A stretch of 56,474 nt of DNA from an uncultured Collinsella sp. GTDB taxonomy: Bacteria > Actinomycetota > Coriobacteriia > Coriobacteriales > Coriobacteriaceae. The notes beneath the pieces were generated by a model. It was not told where the DNA came from. It searched no databases and saw only the letters and a list, made by a program, of their open reading frames with translations. The stretch spans positions 1-56,474 of the forward strand of contig CABSNH010000001.1 of the NCBI GenBank assembly GCA_902478985.1. Direction: 5' to 3'. Position 1 is the stretch's first letter. The number at the start of each line of letters is the position of its first letter. Shown here piece by piece: positions 44,001 to 52,670 of the stretch. The position numbers and the translations under genes are program-made.

Positions 44001-47000
44001 TCGGCATCTCCGACGCCCAGGGTAAGACCAACGGCGATGTGACGTTCTTCTTCATTGATCCCAACGACTACACCGGTTACAACATTGACGGTCTGCGTAG
44101 CGCCGACGTCGTGTTTGAGCTGTCGCGCGATGGCAAGACCGAGTATTACCAGCCCAGTAAGTCGGTGCAGGTTGCTTGGGACGAGGCTCGTGTGCAGCAG
44201 ATGCTCGACGATGCCGCCCAGAAGGTTGCCATCGGTTACGCTGCGGGCGATTCGGCTGAGTCCGTCACGTCCAACCTCACGCTTCCATATCGCGTGGGCT
44301 CCAAGAGCAAGTTCGAGGTTAGCTGGAAGAGCTCCGACGGCGATGTCATTTGGCCGTCCGGTTATGGCTGGGACGACTACACCGGCAAGGTGACGCGCGT
44401 TTCGAGCGATCGCACCGTAACGCTGACCGCGACGGTTTCGTTTGTGAGCGGTGGCCCGTCTGACGTTAAGGGCTCGCACGACTTCGCCGTGACCGTCAAG
44501 GGCGACCCCGAGAAGGTCGTTGCCGACAAGAAGGCACTGCAGGAGAAGGTCGATGCGGCCTTTACCTACGACAATATCAAGTACTTCGACACCAAAACGG
44601 TTGCCAACAAGGACGGCCTGACCGCCGACCTGCAGATGCCGCGCACGAGCACGCTCAATATCGACGGCAAGTATTACGAGGTCAAGTACTCTGCCAGCAC
44701 CGATGACATTACGTTCAACGGCTACAAGGGCACGGTCTATCAGCCACTGCCTGGCAAAGAGGCAGCGAAGACCAAGATCACCCTTACGGTGACCGATAAG
44801 TCCAACGCCGAGGTCACGGCAAGCAAGACCCTCGACTTTGCGATTTCTCCGCAGGACCAGGGCGAGCTCGATGCCGAGCTTTCTCTTATGGAAAAGGCGA
44901 AGGCCGGCTATGCTGCCGCCATTCTGAATGGCCAGGACGCCAATGCCGTTTCGGCGGACATGCACGCGTTCCAGAAGGCGTATCTCGATGCCGACGGCAA
45001 CCTTGCCTGGAGCTACAACAAGACGACGACCGATTCGACGTCCCTTGGTATTGTCCCGGAGGATCTGCCTGGCTATGACGCGATGTCCGGGCAGGATTGG
45101 CGTCAGTTTAAGTCGAGCAACAGCTCTATTGTCTCCGCAGAGAATCTCAAGGTCACGCAGCCGCAGTACAACACGAAGGTTGTCGTTTCCTCGCGCCTGA
45201 CGAGTGAGAAGTACGCTCGCTATGCTGAGCGCTATCCCGACAATGTCACGTATGCCAAGCTTGCCAACCAGGATGTCTCGGCAACGTTGACGGTCGTGGG
45301 CACGAGTGGTCAAAACAGCCCCGAGGTCACAGCGACGTGCTCGGTTATTGGCGTCGACGCCAAGGGCAAGCAGCAGACGTGGGCTGCCGCTTCGCAGTAC
45401 ACGCTCAAGAACGGCTCGACTGCCGCCGATCTTTCCGAGGAGCTCTTTAAGCAGTCTGGCCTCAAGGCCGACTACGACCCCAACGGCTCTTGGGGTTGGG
45501 TGCTCAATTCCATTACGTCGCCTTTCGATGCCGATCGCACCCTTGCATACGACCATGCTACGGGTGCCTATTGGCAACTATTCATCAACGGCGTCGCTGC
45601 GTCGGTGGGCGCTGGCAACTACAAGCTCGAGGCGGGCGACTCTGTCGTCTGGTGTTACTCGAAGTACGGTGACGCTGCGCCCACCGACCAGCTTTCGGTA
45701 AGCTGTACCGTTGTCGGTCAGGACGCTTCAGGTGCTCAGCAGACGTGGGCGCAACCTACGACCTCGCTGGTGGAAGAGGGCGCAACTGCCGCCGATCTTT
45801 CCGAGCAGGTCTTTAAGCAGGTCGGTATTGGCGCCGACACTGGCACGGGCTCGTACGGTTGGTTCCTCAATTCGTTGACCTCGCCGTTCGAAAAGAACGT
45901 GACGCTTTCGACCGAGCAGGTTAACGAGAGTACCTGGAAATACTGGCAGTTCTTTGTCAACGGCAAGATGGCCAATGTCGGCGCCGGCAACTACACGCTC
46001 AAGGCCGGCGATGAGATTGCCTGGGTCTATGGTTCCGATGGCACCATGCCCGGTCAGGTTTCTGTCTCGATGGAGATCATCGGCAAGAAGGACGATAAGG
46101 CACAGCGCTGGACCGATCCTTCGAAGCAGGTGTTTGTTGGGGGCACGACGGTCAAGGACGCCACTGCCGCCTACTTTGATGCCTTGGGCATCAAGTCCGA
46201 GATGTACGATCAGCTGGGCTTCTGGGGCGTTCACAGCCTTGTCTCTCCGCTTGACGGCACTAAGTTGGCCGGCGCTTGGTCGTACTTTGTTAACGGTGTT
46301 CCCGGTTCTCAGCTCGATAGTGACTACGTGCTCAAGTCGCGTGACAAGATCGTCTGGGCTTATGCTGCCGGCGATACGGTGCCTAATCCCGACGAGGTCG
46401 TAGTCAATCCGAGCGCCCCGCGTCCGACCGATTGGAAGTCCGATTGGGACGGCAAGTCCAATGCGGCGGTCGAGAACGTTTCGACGCCTACGGGTGCGCT
46501 AGCGAGCTCTTGGACGTTCGACTGGAAGGCGTATTCTGGTTCGGCGTATCCCAACGCGAGTGAACCTATTGTCGTGAACGGCAACGTGTATCTTGCCGTC
46601 AACAAGCGTTTGCTAAAGATTGACGCCAAGTCGGGCAAGGTCCTTGCCGAGTCGAATCTTAAGACTGCGGTCGGTTACACCTCGCGCCCGATTTATGCGA
46701 ACGGTTTGGTTATTGTTCCGCTTGACGGCGGTGCGGTCCAGGCTCTGACGGCTGACGCGCTCACAACGGTTTGGGTCACCGACTCCGTGAGCGAGACTGC
46801 TCAGTCGAATTCTCAGCTGACAATTGATGGCAATTACCTCTATGTCGGCACCGTTGATGTCGACTATGGAAAGGGTACGTACAATAACGGTCATCTGACG
46901 CGTATTAACATCCTGACCGGCGCTGTTTCTTGGCAGCATGTCAATGCCGACGAGGGTTATTACTGGACGGGCGCGACGGTGGGCGATGACTTTGTCTTGG

Positions 47001-48277
47001 TTCCCACCAGTGCCGGTACCGTTGAGATGCTCAGCAAGTCTTCGGGCGATGTGCTCGGAAAGGTTTCGGTTGGTGCTGTTGTCAACTCCACCTGCGTGCT
47101 TTCGGCTGACGGCAGCCATGCCTATCTAATCTCGCGCGACGGCAAGCTGCACGTCTTGGCGATTTCTGATGGCGACTCACGCGATGCGGATGCCGCTTCG
47201 CGTATTACCGAGGAGCGTGTGGTCGACCTTGGCCTTACGGGATGTGCATGCGTGCCTACGACGACGTATGATGGCAAGCTGATTGTTGGCGGCGAGGTTG
47301 CTGGCGGCTCTGCGCTGGCGATTATTGATCCGGCCAACAACTTTGCCAAGACGCTGGTTTCGTCTGCTGATGGCACTGCGCTTCCTGCTGGCGGCATCAA
47401 GGGCGCTCCGCTCGTGAGTGTTCAGGGCAAAGACGCGTATGTCTACTTCACGGTTAACTACGGCGAGAGCCCTGATTTCGTTAACTACACCTCGGGCGGT
47501 GGCGTATATCGTTACAAGGTGGGTGACACCGAGGCTTCTGGTGTGTTTAGCGCAACGGGCCACTACAACTTCTGTGACTCGCCAATCGCTTGTGATGCCC
47601 AGGGCAACTTGTACTACATCAACGACTCTGGCACGCTGTTCAAACTGAATGCTGGCGTTAAGGTTTCGTTTAGCGCTGGCGAGGGGTCCAAGGTCGATTT
47701 TCAGACTACGGCCGCCAACGGCTCTATCGCCAAGCCTGCCGATCCGACGCGCAAAGGCTACACCTTCGCTGGTTGGTATACCGACGAGGCTTGTACGGAG
47801 GCATATGACTTTAGCGTTGCGGTGACGGCTGATATGACGCTGTATGCCAAGTGGATCAAGAATGCTGTTAACCCTGGTGGTAACGGTGGTTCTGGCTCCG
47901 CTGGCGGCAACGGCGGTTCGGGTAATGCCGGTGCTGGTTCTGGCTCCGGTAACGGCACAAACGGCCAGCAGGCTGGCGGTGCTGTTGCTCCGGGTAAGAA
48001 GCCGGTGTCGTCTACCACGACTACGACCGAGACCAAGGACGATAAGGATTCCAAGAAGAAATCCGATAAGTCCGGCAAGAAGGACAAGAAGTCCAGCAAG
48101 AAGGATGACAAGTCCGGCAAGTCCGACACGGGCTCGTCTGCATCGACCGCTGCCAAGAAGTCCGCTGCGGCTCCCTCGCAGCAGTCTGGCTTCAATCCGC
48201 TCGCCATTGCCGGCGTGGCGGCCGGCGTGATCGGGCTTGCGGTCATCGGCATGTTCGTATTCACCAAGCGTCGGTAG
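41075..48277 (+). CDS. giant surface protein with three transcobalamin-like domains and a beta-propeller
   Basis: The protein is about 2400 residues. A signal peptide lies in the first 47 (RGLVAFLAFAMAFGTTPAQL). Seven Ig-like repeats of about 95 residues follow (about 190-913), each with YTW or YQW and a GKYLKV-like strand. Two aBig_2-like repeats follow (about 914-1400). Three DUF4430 domains are at 1412-1532, 1539-1655 and 1662-1767; each ends like YWQLFINGVAASVGAGNY with an LxAGDxVVW strand. A PQQ-like propeller is at 1787-2194, an InlB-type repeat at 2195-2262, a Lys/Ser/Asp linker, then a C-terminal membrane segment (AIAGVAAGVIGLAVIGMFVF) ending TKRR, without LPxTG. DUF4430 resembles the C-terminal domain of transcobalamin. 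The start has AGGAG four bases upstream; ATG at 40994 is an alternative. Confidence 0.85.
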   Translation: MDMFEDECQRASWRRHGAIARGVAKRGLVAFLAFAMAFGTTPAQLWAEGAEGIAEAVAQATTGGEGAAADDGTAADTGANGAAVEDGTGTSDAAAGQGATSGAAKGDDAAGDAAESDSSAAMPAAASEQGELKAAAASATTLSSEAKVFIQDTKDKDNSYSTKSGALSADDTLWANMYDEVEDDWYGTSTESVANPGTWTYTWLAGTTRHSSNVADYTEVVGHEQSLTVTAAMEGKYFICKVTVDGKDYYGPSVSSGSGINANFIPGPVLGAGQMELSSVKLSSDTPSIGDTLTATPYKDWSSPAGSDAKVTYTWSASTSQSSGFTKIEGATGAALTLTDDLEGKYVRVEATAGVNTVSKTTSSKVKQAGAVEISAVSIINTKDNTSVFAVGDTAKARAKEKGGAYGAFVDASKLNYQWQCSGTKSGKYTDIAGATGETLELTDALGGKYLKCKVSSKIGSSSMTNSTGALVAAAGSINVSSVTMSPTSGKVEVGSTITATAKAGSTDVTTDSHVTWQWYKGTAKYASSCNTPIEGETGNTLTVTAALKGYYVVAKANGGYGEEKPYYAAGPVSVAGQVELYDVQFEGSPATNGVHVGDKLKTKVRKKDGSKYSYIDRTDNVTYQWQYANSSSSFDSAYTDIPGATEATYTVDAAYAGKYLRVKVTSENTVFSTQKKSSSGGTQSVAPLGPVTLKGQYKLAGIELADKNVTLSVGSKITPSVQVPGPWSGSTKDVPDDADITMAWYASENGTDWTELTDGVDTTDGSLTITDALVGKKIKVTASALDNTVEWVSPDSVTAAGEYNLLRVTTTPQINSESTHLVSGDSVKATAQAKRADGSATNGIDVTGQATVVWYAADDAKAPAADWTLLSDMSGATATVSASAAGKYLKAVATSGSSTVELVSANKVIAAGSLEAAVQKLNDANKQIVVDYSAKGGNVNDALKAQLADLGFTDVDVKVSEGGVLFKAEDAKTTVGISDAQGKTNGDVTFFFIDPNDYTGYNIDGLRSADVVFELSRDGKTEYYQPSKSVQVAWDEARVQQMLDDAAQKVAIGYAAGDSAESVTSNLTLPYRVGSKSKFEVSWKSSDGDVIWPSGYGWDDYTGKVTRVSSDRTVTLTATVSFVSGGPSDVKGSHDFAVTVKGDPEKVVADKKALQEKVDAAFTYDNIKYFDTKTVANKDGLTADLQMPRTSTLNIDGKYYEVKYSASTDDITFNGYKGTVYQPLPGKEAAKTKITLTVTDKSNAEVTASKTLDFAISPQDQGELDAELSLMEKAKAGYAAAILNGQDANAVSADMHAFQKAYLDADGNLAWSYNKTTTDSTSLGIVPEDLPGYDAMSGQDWRQFKSSNSSIVSAENLKVTQPQYNTKVVVSSRLTSEKYARYAERYPDNVTYAKLANQDVSATLTVVGTSGQNSPEVTATCSVIGVDAKGKQQTWAAASQYTLKNGSTAADLSEELFKQSGLKADYDPNGSWGWVLNSITSPFDADRTLAYDHATGAYWQLFINGVAASVGAGNYKLEAGDSVVWCYSKYGDAAPTDQLSVSCTVVGQDASGAQQTWAQPTTSLVEEGATAADLSEQVFKQVGIGADTGTGSYGWFLNSLTSPFEKNVTLSTEQVNESTWKYWQFFVNGKMANVGAGNYTLKAGDEIAWVYGSDGTMPGQVSVSMEIIGKKDDKAQRWTDPSKQVFVGGTTVKDATAAYFDALGIKSEMYDQLGFWGVHSLVSPLDGTKLAGAWSYFVNGVPGSQLDSDYVLKSRDKIVWAYAAGDTVPNPDEVVVNPSAPRPTDWKSDWDGKSNAAVENVSTPTGALASSWTFDWKAYSGSAYPNASEPIVVNGNVYLAVNKRLLKIDAKSGKVLAESNLKTAVGYTSRPIYANGLVIVPLDGGAVQALTADALTTVWVTDSVSETAQSNSQLTIDGNYLYVGTVDVDYGKGTYNNGHLTRINILTGAVSWQHVNADEGYYWTGATVGDDFVLVPTSAGTVEMLSKSSGDVLGKVSVGAVVNSTCVLSADGSHAYLISRDGKLHVLAISDGDSRDADAASRITEERVVDLGLTGCACVPTTTYDGKLIVGGEVAGGSALAIIDPANNFAKTLVSSADGTALPAGGIKGAPLVSVQGKDAYVYFTVNYGESPDFVNYTSGGGVYRYKVGDTEASGVFSATGHYNFCDSPIACDAQGNLYYINDSGTLFKLNAGVKVSFSAGEGSKVDFQTTAANGSIAKPADPTRKGYTFAGWYTDEACTEAYDFSVAVTADMTLYAKWIKNAVNPGGNGGSGSAGGNGGSGNAGAGSGSGNGTNGQQAGGAVAPGKKPVSSTTTTTETKDDKDSKKKSDKSGKKDKKSSKKDDKSGKSDTGSSASTAAKKSAAAPSQQSGFNPLAIAGVAAGVIGLAVIGMFVFTKRR

Positions 48278-49174
48278 GTGAGGGCTGTGTCCAGTAAGCC
48301 ACAGGACGCCGAGTCCAAGCAGCCCGACTCGTCGTTCATCCAGCTTGACGATGCAAAGCAAAAGGGCGCCGCTTCGGTGGCGCCCGCCCCGCGGCGTAAG
48401 GCGCTTGTTGGCGTCCTGACGGCCGTCTGCACCGTTTTGATCGTTGTGTCGCTAGGCTTTGTCCAGCCTTCTTCCAGCGGTGCTTGGTCCATCGATTGGA
48501 TCACTCGGGCCGTGGCGGGGAAGAGCGTTGCCGACTCTGGCTCTGCTGCCTCTCACAAGACAGAGGCGGGTTCCTCGTCTTCTGATGCCGTGGACTCTGA
48601 ATCCAAGAAGTCGGATGAATCGGATTCCAAGGACGATTCCGAATCTTCGGACAAGGACGCAAAAAAGGATTCGAAGGAGAAGAAGTCCGAAGGCAAGAAC
48701 GGCAAGACGTCCAACAACGCGTCTGCTGGACAGGGCTCCGAATCCGCCGGTGGATCGAGTTCTTCTGACGGCTCTTCTTCGGGCGGCGGCTCGGTATCTG
48801 GCGGTGGATCTGCATCCAACAGTGGCGGCGCCTCTGCGGGCAATCAGGGCGGCTCGCAGCAGTCTGGCTACGTTACGGTGACGGTTGCGGTCACATCGAG
48901 CGCCGTGGGCAATCCTGTGTCTTCTGGTGGCACCTTCACCTTTAACGAGGGCGCAACTGCCTACGATGCCCTGTGCGCCTTGGGCCTTTCCGTGAATGCG
49001 CATGGCTCGTCGTACGGCACGTATGTCGCAGCTATCGGCGGTTTGGCCGAGAAGGAGCATGGTGGCACGAGCGGCTGGATGTACTCCGTTAACGGTGTGG
49101 CGCCCAACACGGCGTGCAGCAACTACGTCCTATCTAACGGCGACAGCGTAGTCTGGTATTACGTAACGGGCTAA
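48278..49174 (+). CDS. membrane-anchored DUF4430 (transcobalamin-like) protein
   Basis: The 298-residue protein has a membrane segment at about 41-61 (ALVGVLTAVCTVLIVVSLGF) acting as an N-terminal anchor. A long Ser/Asp/Lys/Gly linker (about 75-195) follows. One DUF4430 domain ends the protein (196-298), with EGATAYDALCALGLS, GWMYSVNGVAPNTACSNYVL and NGDSVVWYY. It follows the giant protein's stop codon with no gap, so the two share one transcript and the riboswitch. GTG at 48278 or GTG at 48287 may start it; AGGTGAGGG lies between. The two Cys in the domain may form a disulfide. Binding of corrinoid is inferred, not shown. Confidence 0.8.
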   Translation: MRAVSSKPQDAESKQPDSSFIQLDDAKQKGAASVAPAPRRKALVGVLTAVCTVLIVVSLGFVQPSSSGAWSIDWITRAVAGKSVADSGSAASHKTEAGSSSSDAVDSESKKSDESDSKDDSESSDKDAKKDSKEKKSEGKNGKTSNNASAGQGSESAGGSSSSDGSSSGGGSVSGGGSASNSGGASAGNQGGSQQSGYVTVTVAVTSSAVGNPVSSGGTFTFNEGATAYDALCALGLSVNAHGSSYGTYVAAIGGLAEKEHGGTSGWMYSVNGVAPNTACSNYVLSNGDSVVWYYVTG

Positions 49175-49197
49175 ATGCCTCGACATAACACGCCATG

Positions 49198-49234
49198 CGG
49201 GCGGTTCGGACAAACATCCGGGCCGCCCGTTTTT
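49198..49234 (+). terminator. terminator of the B12-controlled pair
   Basis: CGGGCGG pairs with CCGCCCG, with CGGA/TCCG inside, and TTTTT follows. Confidence 0.85.
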
Positions 49235-49277
49235 CATGCGTAGAGGACTGGGTCGCCGGATCTCTCGGCAAACAAAA

Positions 49278-49307
49278 AACCGGTTGGAACGAGAATTCCA
49301 ACCGGTT
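49278..49307 (-). terminator. terminator of gtrA-like gene 1
   Basis: AACCGGTTGGAA and its perfect complement flank CGAGAA. TTTTTTG follows on the minus strand. Confidence 0.85.
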
Positions 49308-49333
49308 ATACCTTCAAGCTAATGTCGAGCAAA

Positions 49334-49741
49334 CTACGACTGCGCGCCCTCGAGGAAGAAGCGACGGCTAAAGTAGTTATACCAGGTGACCAGGAACGTG
49401 GCGATGGCCTTCATGGCCTGGTAGCCGATGCTCAAAAACGTGACGCCCACAAACATGTACAGGTCGTTGAGACCCAGACCAATCACCGACAGGATGGTGA
49501 AGATCGTAAACTCGCGCTTGCGGCTCATGCCCTCGCGATGGTCGAACACGTACTTCATGCTGAGCCAGTAGTTAACCACGACGGACGTGGTAAACGAGAT
49601 CGTGGTGCTCATCAAAAAGTCGACGTGGAACAGCTCGACGAGCGCAATGAGCATGCCCCAGTCGATGCCAAAGGAGATAAGACCCACGACAGCGAACTTG
49701 AGGAACTGCTTGGTATGAGGTTGTGCCAGTGCCTTGCGCAC
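49334..49741 (-). CDS. GtrA-family membrane protein 1
   Basis: The protein is about 135 residues with four membrane segments, beginning FLKFAVVGLISFGIDWGMLI and including STTISFTTSVVVNYWLSMKYVF, the GtrA core with its conserved Asn-Tyr. GtrA proteins are thought to move polyprenyl-linked sugars or support cell-wall glycan changes. The GTG at 49741 gives the usual length; a TTG frame reaching 49822 adds basic residues and has no ribosome site. It is a paralogue of the next gene. The exact start is unsure. Confidence 0.85.
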   Translation of the reverse strand: MRKALAQPHTKQFLKFAVVGLISFGIDWGMLIALVELFHVDFLMSTTISFTTSVVVNYWLSMKYVFDHREGMSRKREFTIFTILSVIGLGLNDLYMFVGVTFLSIGYQAMKAIATFLVTWYNYFSRRFFLEGAQS

Positions 49742-49961
49742 GTAATCACATCCAATGCGTTGATGAATCGAGCAACGAGATACTTTAGGGCTTTTGCATG
49801 GGAAACGTAAGGTCTTTGGCAAGAACTATACGAACTCGCCAAATATTCAAGAGGTAATCCGCAAACGTTGCAAATCTTCCCGCAAACGAGCAGGGCCCAC
49901 GAACAACGCAGTGCTCGACGTGCGTCATCCGTGGATCCCGTAGCTGTGCGGAAAAGTCGAG

Positions 49962-50357
49962 CTACTTGGTCTCGTCGCCCTCCAGGAAGATCTTTCGGGT
50001 CACAAAGTTGTAGACCATAACAAGCGCGGTGGCGCAAATCTTGGCGATATTGGCCTCGAGCCCCAGGCCGGCGTTGAGCGCCAGCACGATACCGTCGTTG
50101 AGTGCCAAGCCAATAACGGACAACACGACAAAGATGATGAACTCGCGGCGGCGGCTCATGCCCTCCTTGTGTGCAAATACGTACTTCATGCTCGCGACGT
50201 AGTTAAAGATGAGCGAGACGATAAAGCCACTGGTGTTGGCGATCAGGATATTGAGGCCCAGGCCGTAGTGGAGCAGATTCATGATGCCAAAGTCGATGAC
50301 GGTGGCAATGACGCCGACGACGCCAAACTTCATGATCTGCGCAAGGAGCTTTTGCAT
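49962..50357 (-). CDS. GtrA-family membrane protein 2
   Basis: The protein is 131 residues from ATG 50357 (AGGCAGG upstream). Its core IMKFGVVGVIATVIDFGIMN and NTSGFIVSLIFNYVASMKYVF matches copy 1, as does HKEGMSRRREFIIFVVLSVI. The two copies share direction but are separated by 220 bases, so they could be separate units. A longer frame to 50420 carries no obvious signal. Function as for copy 1. Confidence 0.87.
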   Translation of the reverse strand: MQKLLAQIMKFGVVGVIATVIDFGIMNLLHYGLGLNILIANTSGFIVSLIFNYVASMKYVFAHKEGMSRRREFIIFVVLSVIGLALNDGIVLALNAGLGLEANIAKICATALVMVYNFVTRKIFLEGDETK

Positions 50358-50435
50358 GGTACCTGCCTTAGGGTGGCGCCGGGGCGCCGTGGGGATGACA
50401 AACTCAGCAAGTTTAGCCAATCCACGCAGGCGGGG

Positions 50436-52352
50436 CTAGACGCGCTCCTCGATAGCACCGTTTCTATATGCATCGAGCAGTTGGCGCAGGTCCTGGATCT
50501 GGCTGCGAATCTTGACGCCGGTATCGGTGTCGCTCACCATGCGGCGCCGGTCGGCCTCGTCAAAGCGGTTGGTCTCGCTTTCGATGTCGATGTTGCGGGT
50601 GAGCGCTTCGGCAACCGTTGTAAAGGCCTGGTGCGACTTGAGGCGGCATCCGCGCGAGCTCGAGATGAGCGTGTAGCCGGCGATGCCTGTTTTGGGATGG
50701 TAGGCGCGACAGAAACCGCCATCGATGACCAGCAGCTTACCGTTGGCGCGGATGGGCTGCTCGCCTTTGGTGGTCTTGACCGGGGTGTGGCCGTTGATGA
50801 TGTGGCCCGTCGGCGAGCAGGCCATGGGTGCGACGCCAAACTCGCGCATGATATCGTCGCAAACGGACGAGGACGTGGTGAGCGTATAGTACGGGTCCAT
50901 CGGCTCGACCCACGTGTTCTTGTCGGCGATGTAGGCGCGCTCGAACGTGCGCACCACGCGTCCGCTGGCGGGTGAGTTAAAGCCGATCCACAGGTACCAC
51001 ATCCAGTCGAGGGCATCGCGGTCGCCGACGCGCCAGGCGCGGCGGGCGATATAGTCGCAAAAATCAAAATAATCGCGGCCGGCATGCCAGGTTCCCAGGC
51101 AGTTCATGCTGCTAAAGGTGCCGTCTTCGTTGAGCGGCACGCAGCCGTGGAAGAGCAGATTGCCGTTGGCGACCTTATACATGGAGCCGTGGGTATAGAG
51201 GAAATCGATGTGGCGATGCAAGTGATCGGCGGTGACAAACTCGGACACGAGCTTGTCGATGATGTGCTGCTCCTCGGGCGTGAGCGTGTAGGGGTCCGCC
51301 GGATCGACGGTGGGGAAGTCGTTGGTCGTGAGCGGCCACACGCTGCCGTCGGCGAGGGTGACTGTGCCGGCGTCATGATCGATCTTGTCGAGCAGCAGGC
51401 GGTCGGCCATATCGAACTCGGGGTGGCGCTGGATAATCTGGCCCTCGAGCTTAAAGAGCAGGACATTAATGGCTTTGATCAGCGGGCTTATCGGCTCGCC
51501 AGCGGTATAGGTGGCGTCGGCGAAGGCGACAAGCTCGCGCAGCGAGATGCCATAGTCGTTCTCGAGAATCTCGTAGTTGTCGTAGCGCAGGTTGTTGCGC
51601 AGCACCGTGGCGATGCAGGCGGGCTCACCGGCCGCAGCACCCATCCACAGCAGATCGTGGTTACCCCACTGAATATCGAGCGAATGATAGGTGAGCAGGC
51701 GGTCCATAATCTTGGCCGCACCGCCGCCACGGTCGAAGATGTCGCCCACCAAGTGCAGGTGGTCGACGGCGAGGCGCTTGATGAGCGAGGCAAGCGACTC
51801 GATAAAGTCGTCGGCGCTGGCGGTCTCCAGAATGGATTCGATAATGCGCTCGTGATACCGCACGCGGTAGTTGTTCTCATCCGGATGCGTGTGCAGCAAC
51901 TCGTCGATGATGTAGGCGTAATCACGCGGGATGGCCTTACGCACCTTGGAGCGGGTGTAGCGACTCGAAAGCGAGCGGGCAACCACAATGAGCTGGTCGA
52001 GCATGGTCTTGTACCAGGTGGGCGAGTCCTCGCGCCGGCTGCGGACAAGATCGATCTTCTCGCGCGGATAGTAGATGAGCGTGCACAGCTCGCCCTTTTC
52101 GTCAAAGGAGAGCGTGTCGCCAAAGATCTCGTCGACATGCTCGCGTACGACGCCCGAGCAGTTGTTGAGGATGTGCATAAAGGCTTCGTACTCGCCATGC
52201 ACATCGCTCATAAAATGCTCGGTGCCCTTGGGCAGGTTGAGGATGGCCGAGAGGTTGATGATCTCGGTGAATGCGGATTGCTCGGTGGGGAACTGTCTCG
52301 ACAGCAGGCGCAGATACTTGAAGTCTTGCGGGTTGCGATCGAATGCGACCAT
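50436..52352 (-). CDS. fbp: fructose-1,6-bisphosphatase class III
   Basis: The 638-residue protein is the Firmicutes/Actinobacteria class III enzyme. It is a PPP-type metallophosphatase with SDVHGEYEAFMHIL, VGDIFDRGGGAAKIMDRLL, WGNHDLLWMGAAAG and the closing GHTPVKT. It supplies fructose-6-phosphate in gluconeogenesis and is typical of this family in length. GGAAGG is seven bases before the ATG. It starts the minus-strand unit with gtrA-like 2 about 80 bases downstream, but cotranscription is unclear. Confidence 0.95.
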   Translation of the reverse strand: MVAFDRNPQDFKYLRLLSRQFPTEQSAFTEIINLSAILNLPKGTEHFMSDVHGEYEAFMHILNNCSGVVREHVDEIFGDTLSFDEKGELCTLIYYPREKIDLVRSRREDSPTWYKTMLDQLIVVARSLSSRYTRSKVRKAIPRDYAYIIDELLHTHPDENNYRVRYHERIIESILETASADDFIESLASLIKRLAVDHLHLVGDIFDRGGGAAKIMDRLLTYHSLDIQWGNHDLLWMGAAAGEPACIATVLRNNLRYDNYEILENDYGISLRELVAFADATYTAGEPISPLIKAINVLLFKLEGQIIQRHPEFDMADRLLLDKIDHDAGTVTLADGSVWPLTTNDFPTVDPADPYTLTPEEQHIIDKLVSEFVTADHLHRHIDFLYTHGSMYKVANGNLLFHGCVPLNEDGTFSSMNCLGTWHAGRDYFDFCDYIARRAWRVGDRDALDWMWYLWIGFNSPASGRVVRTFERAYIADKNTWVEPMDPYYTLTTSSSVCDDIMREFGVAPMACSPTGHIINGHTPVKTTKGEQPIRANGKLLVIDGGFCRAYHPKTGIAGYTLISSSRGCRLKSHQAFTTVAEALTRNIDIESETNRFDEADRRRMVSDTDTGVKIRSQIQDLRQLLDAYRNGAIEERV

Positions 52353-52670
52353 GAGGCACCTTCCGATGTGGTTGGTAAAACTGATAAAACAGCGTCAAAC
52401 GTTTATCAGTATGCGCTGCTTTTGTTTCGATTGGAGATGGGAGGTCGAATTGTTGGCCGAACGGTTTGGTAAATCGATTTAGTTGAGGTGGATATGGCGG
52501 TTGAATGGAGACGCGGGGTCGTTTTGCAGGCGCATGCCTCCTGGATCGATAGAGAGGATGACGGTAAAGATGTTCACTACCTTTGGTTCAATTTGGTAAA
52601 TAGTGGACATTTGTACTGTATTCACGCTTGCTGTGCAATAATTTACGCAGTAATAAGTAAGGAGCCTCAT
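52353..52670. other. divergent region between fbp and degV
   Basis: No gene is supported. It holds the inverted repeat at 52380-52410. The degV promoter is probably in 52600-52645 (A/T-rich, TTGTAC near 52611 and AATAAT near 52637), but spacing is long. Confidence 0.4.
52380..52410. promoter_or_regulatory. inverted repeat upstream of fbp
   Basis: ACTGATAAA (52380-52388) and TTTATCAGT (52402-52410) are perfect complements with 13 bases between, 28 bases before the fbp start. Within it AAACG also faces CGTTT. A possible operator. Confidence 0.5.

Noticed and set aside
40608..49234. Cobalamin transport or synthesis genes next to the riboswitch.
   Set aside because: The downstream frames hold no ABC, ECF or Cob/Cbi motifs; only the two DUF4430 proteins follow before the terminator.
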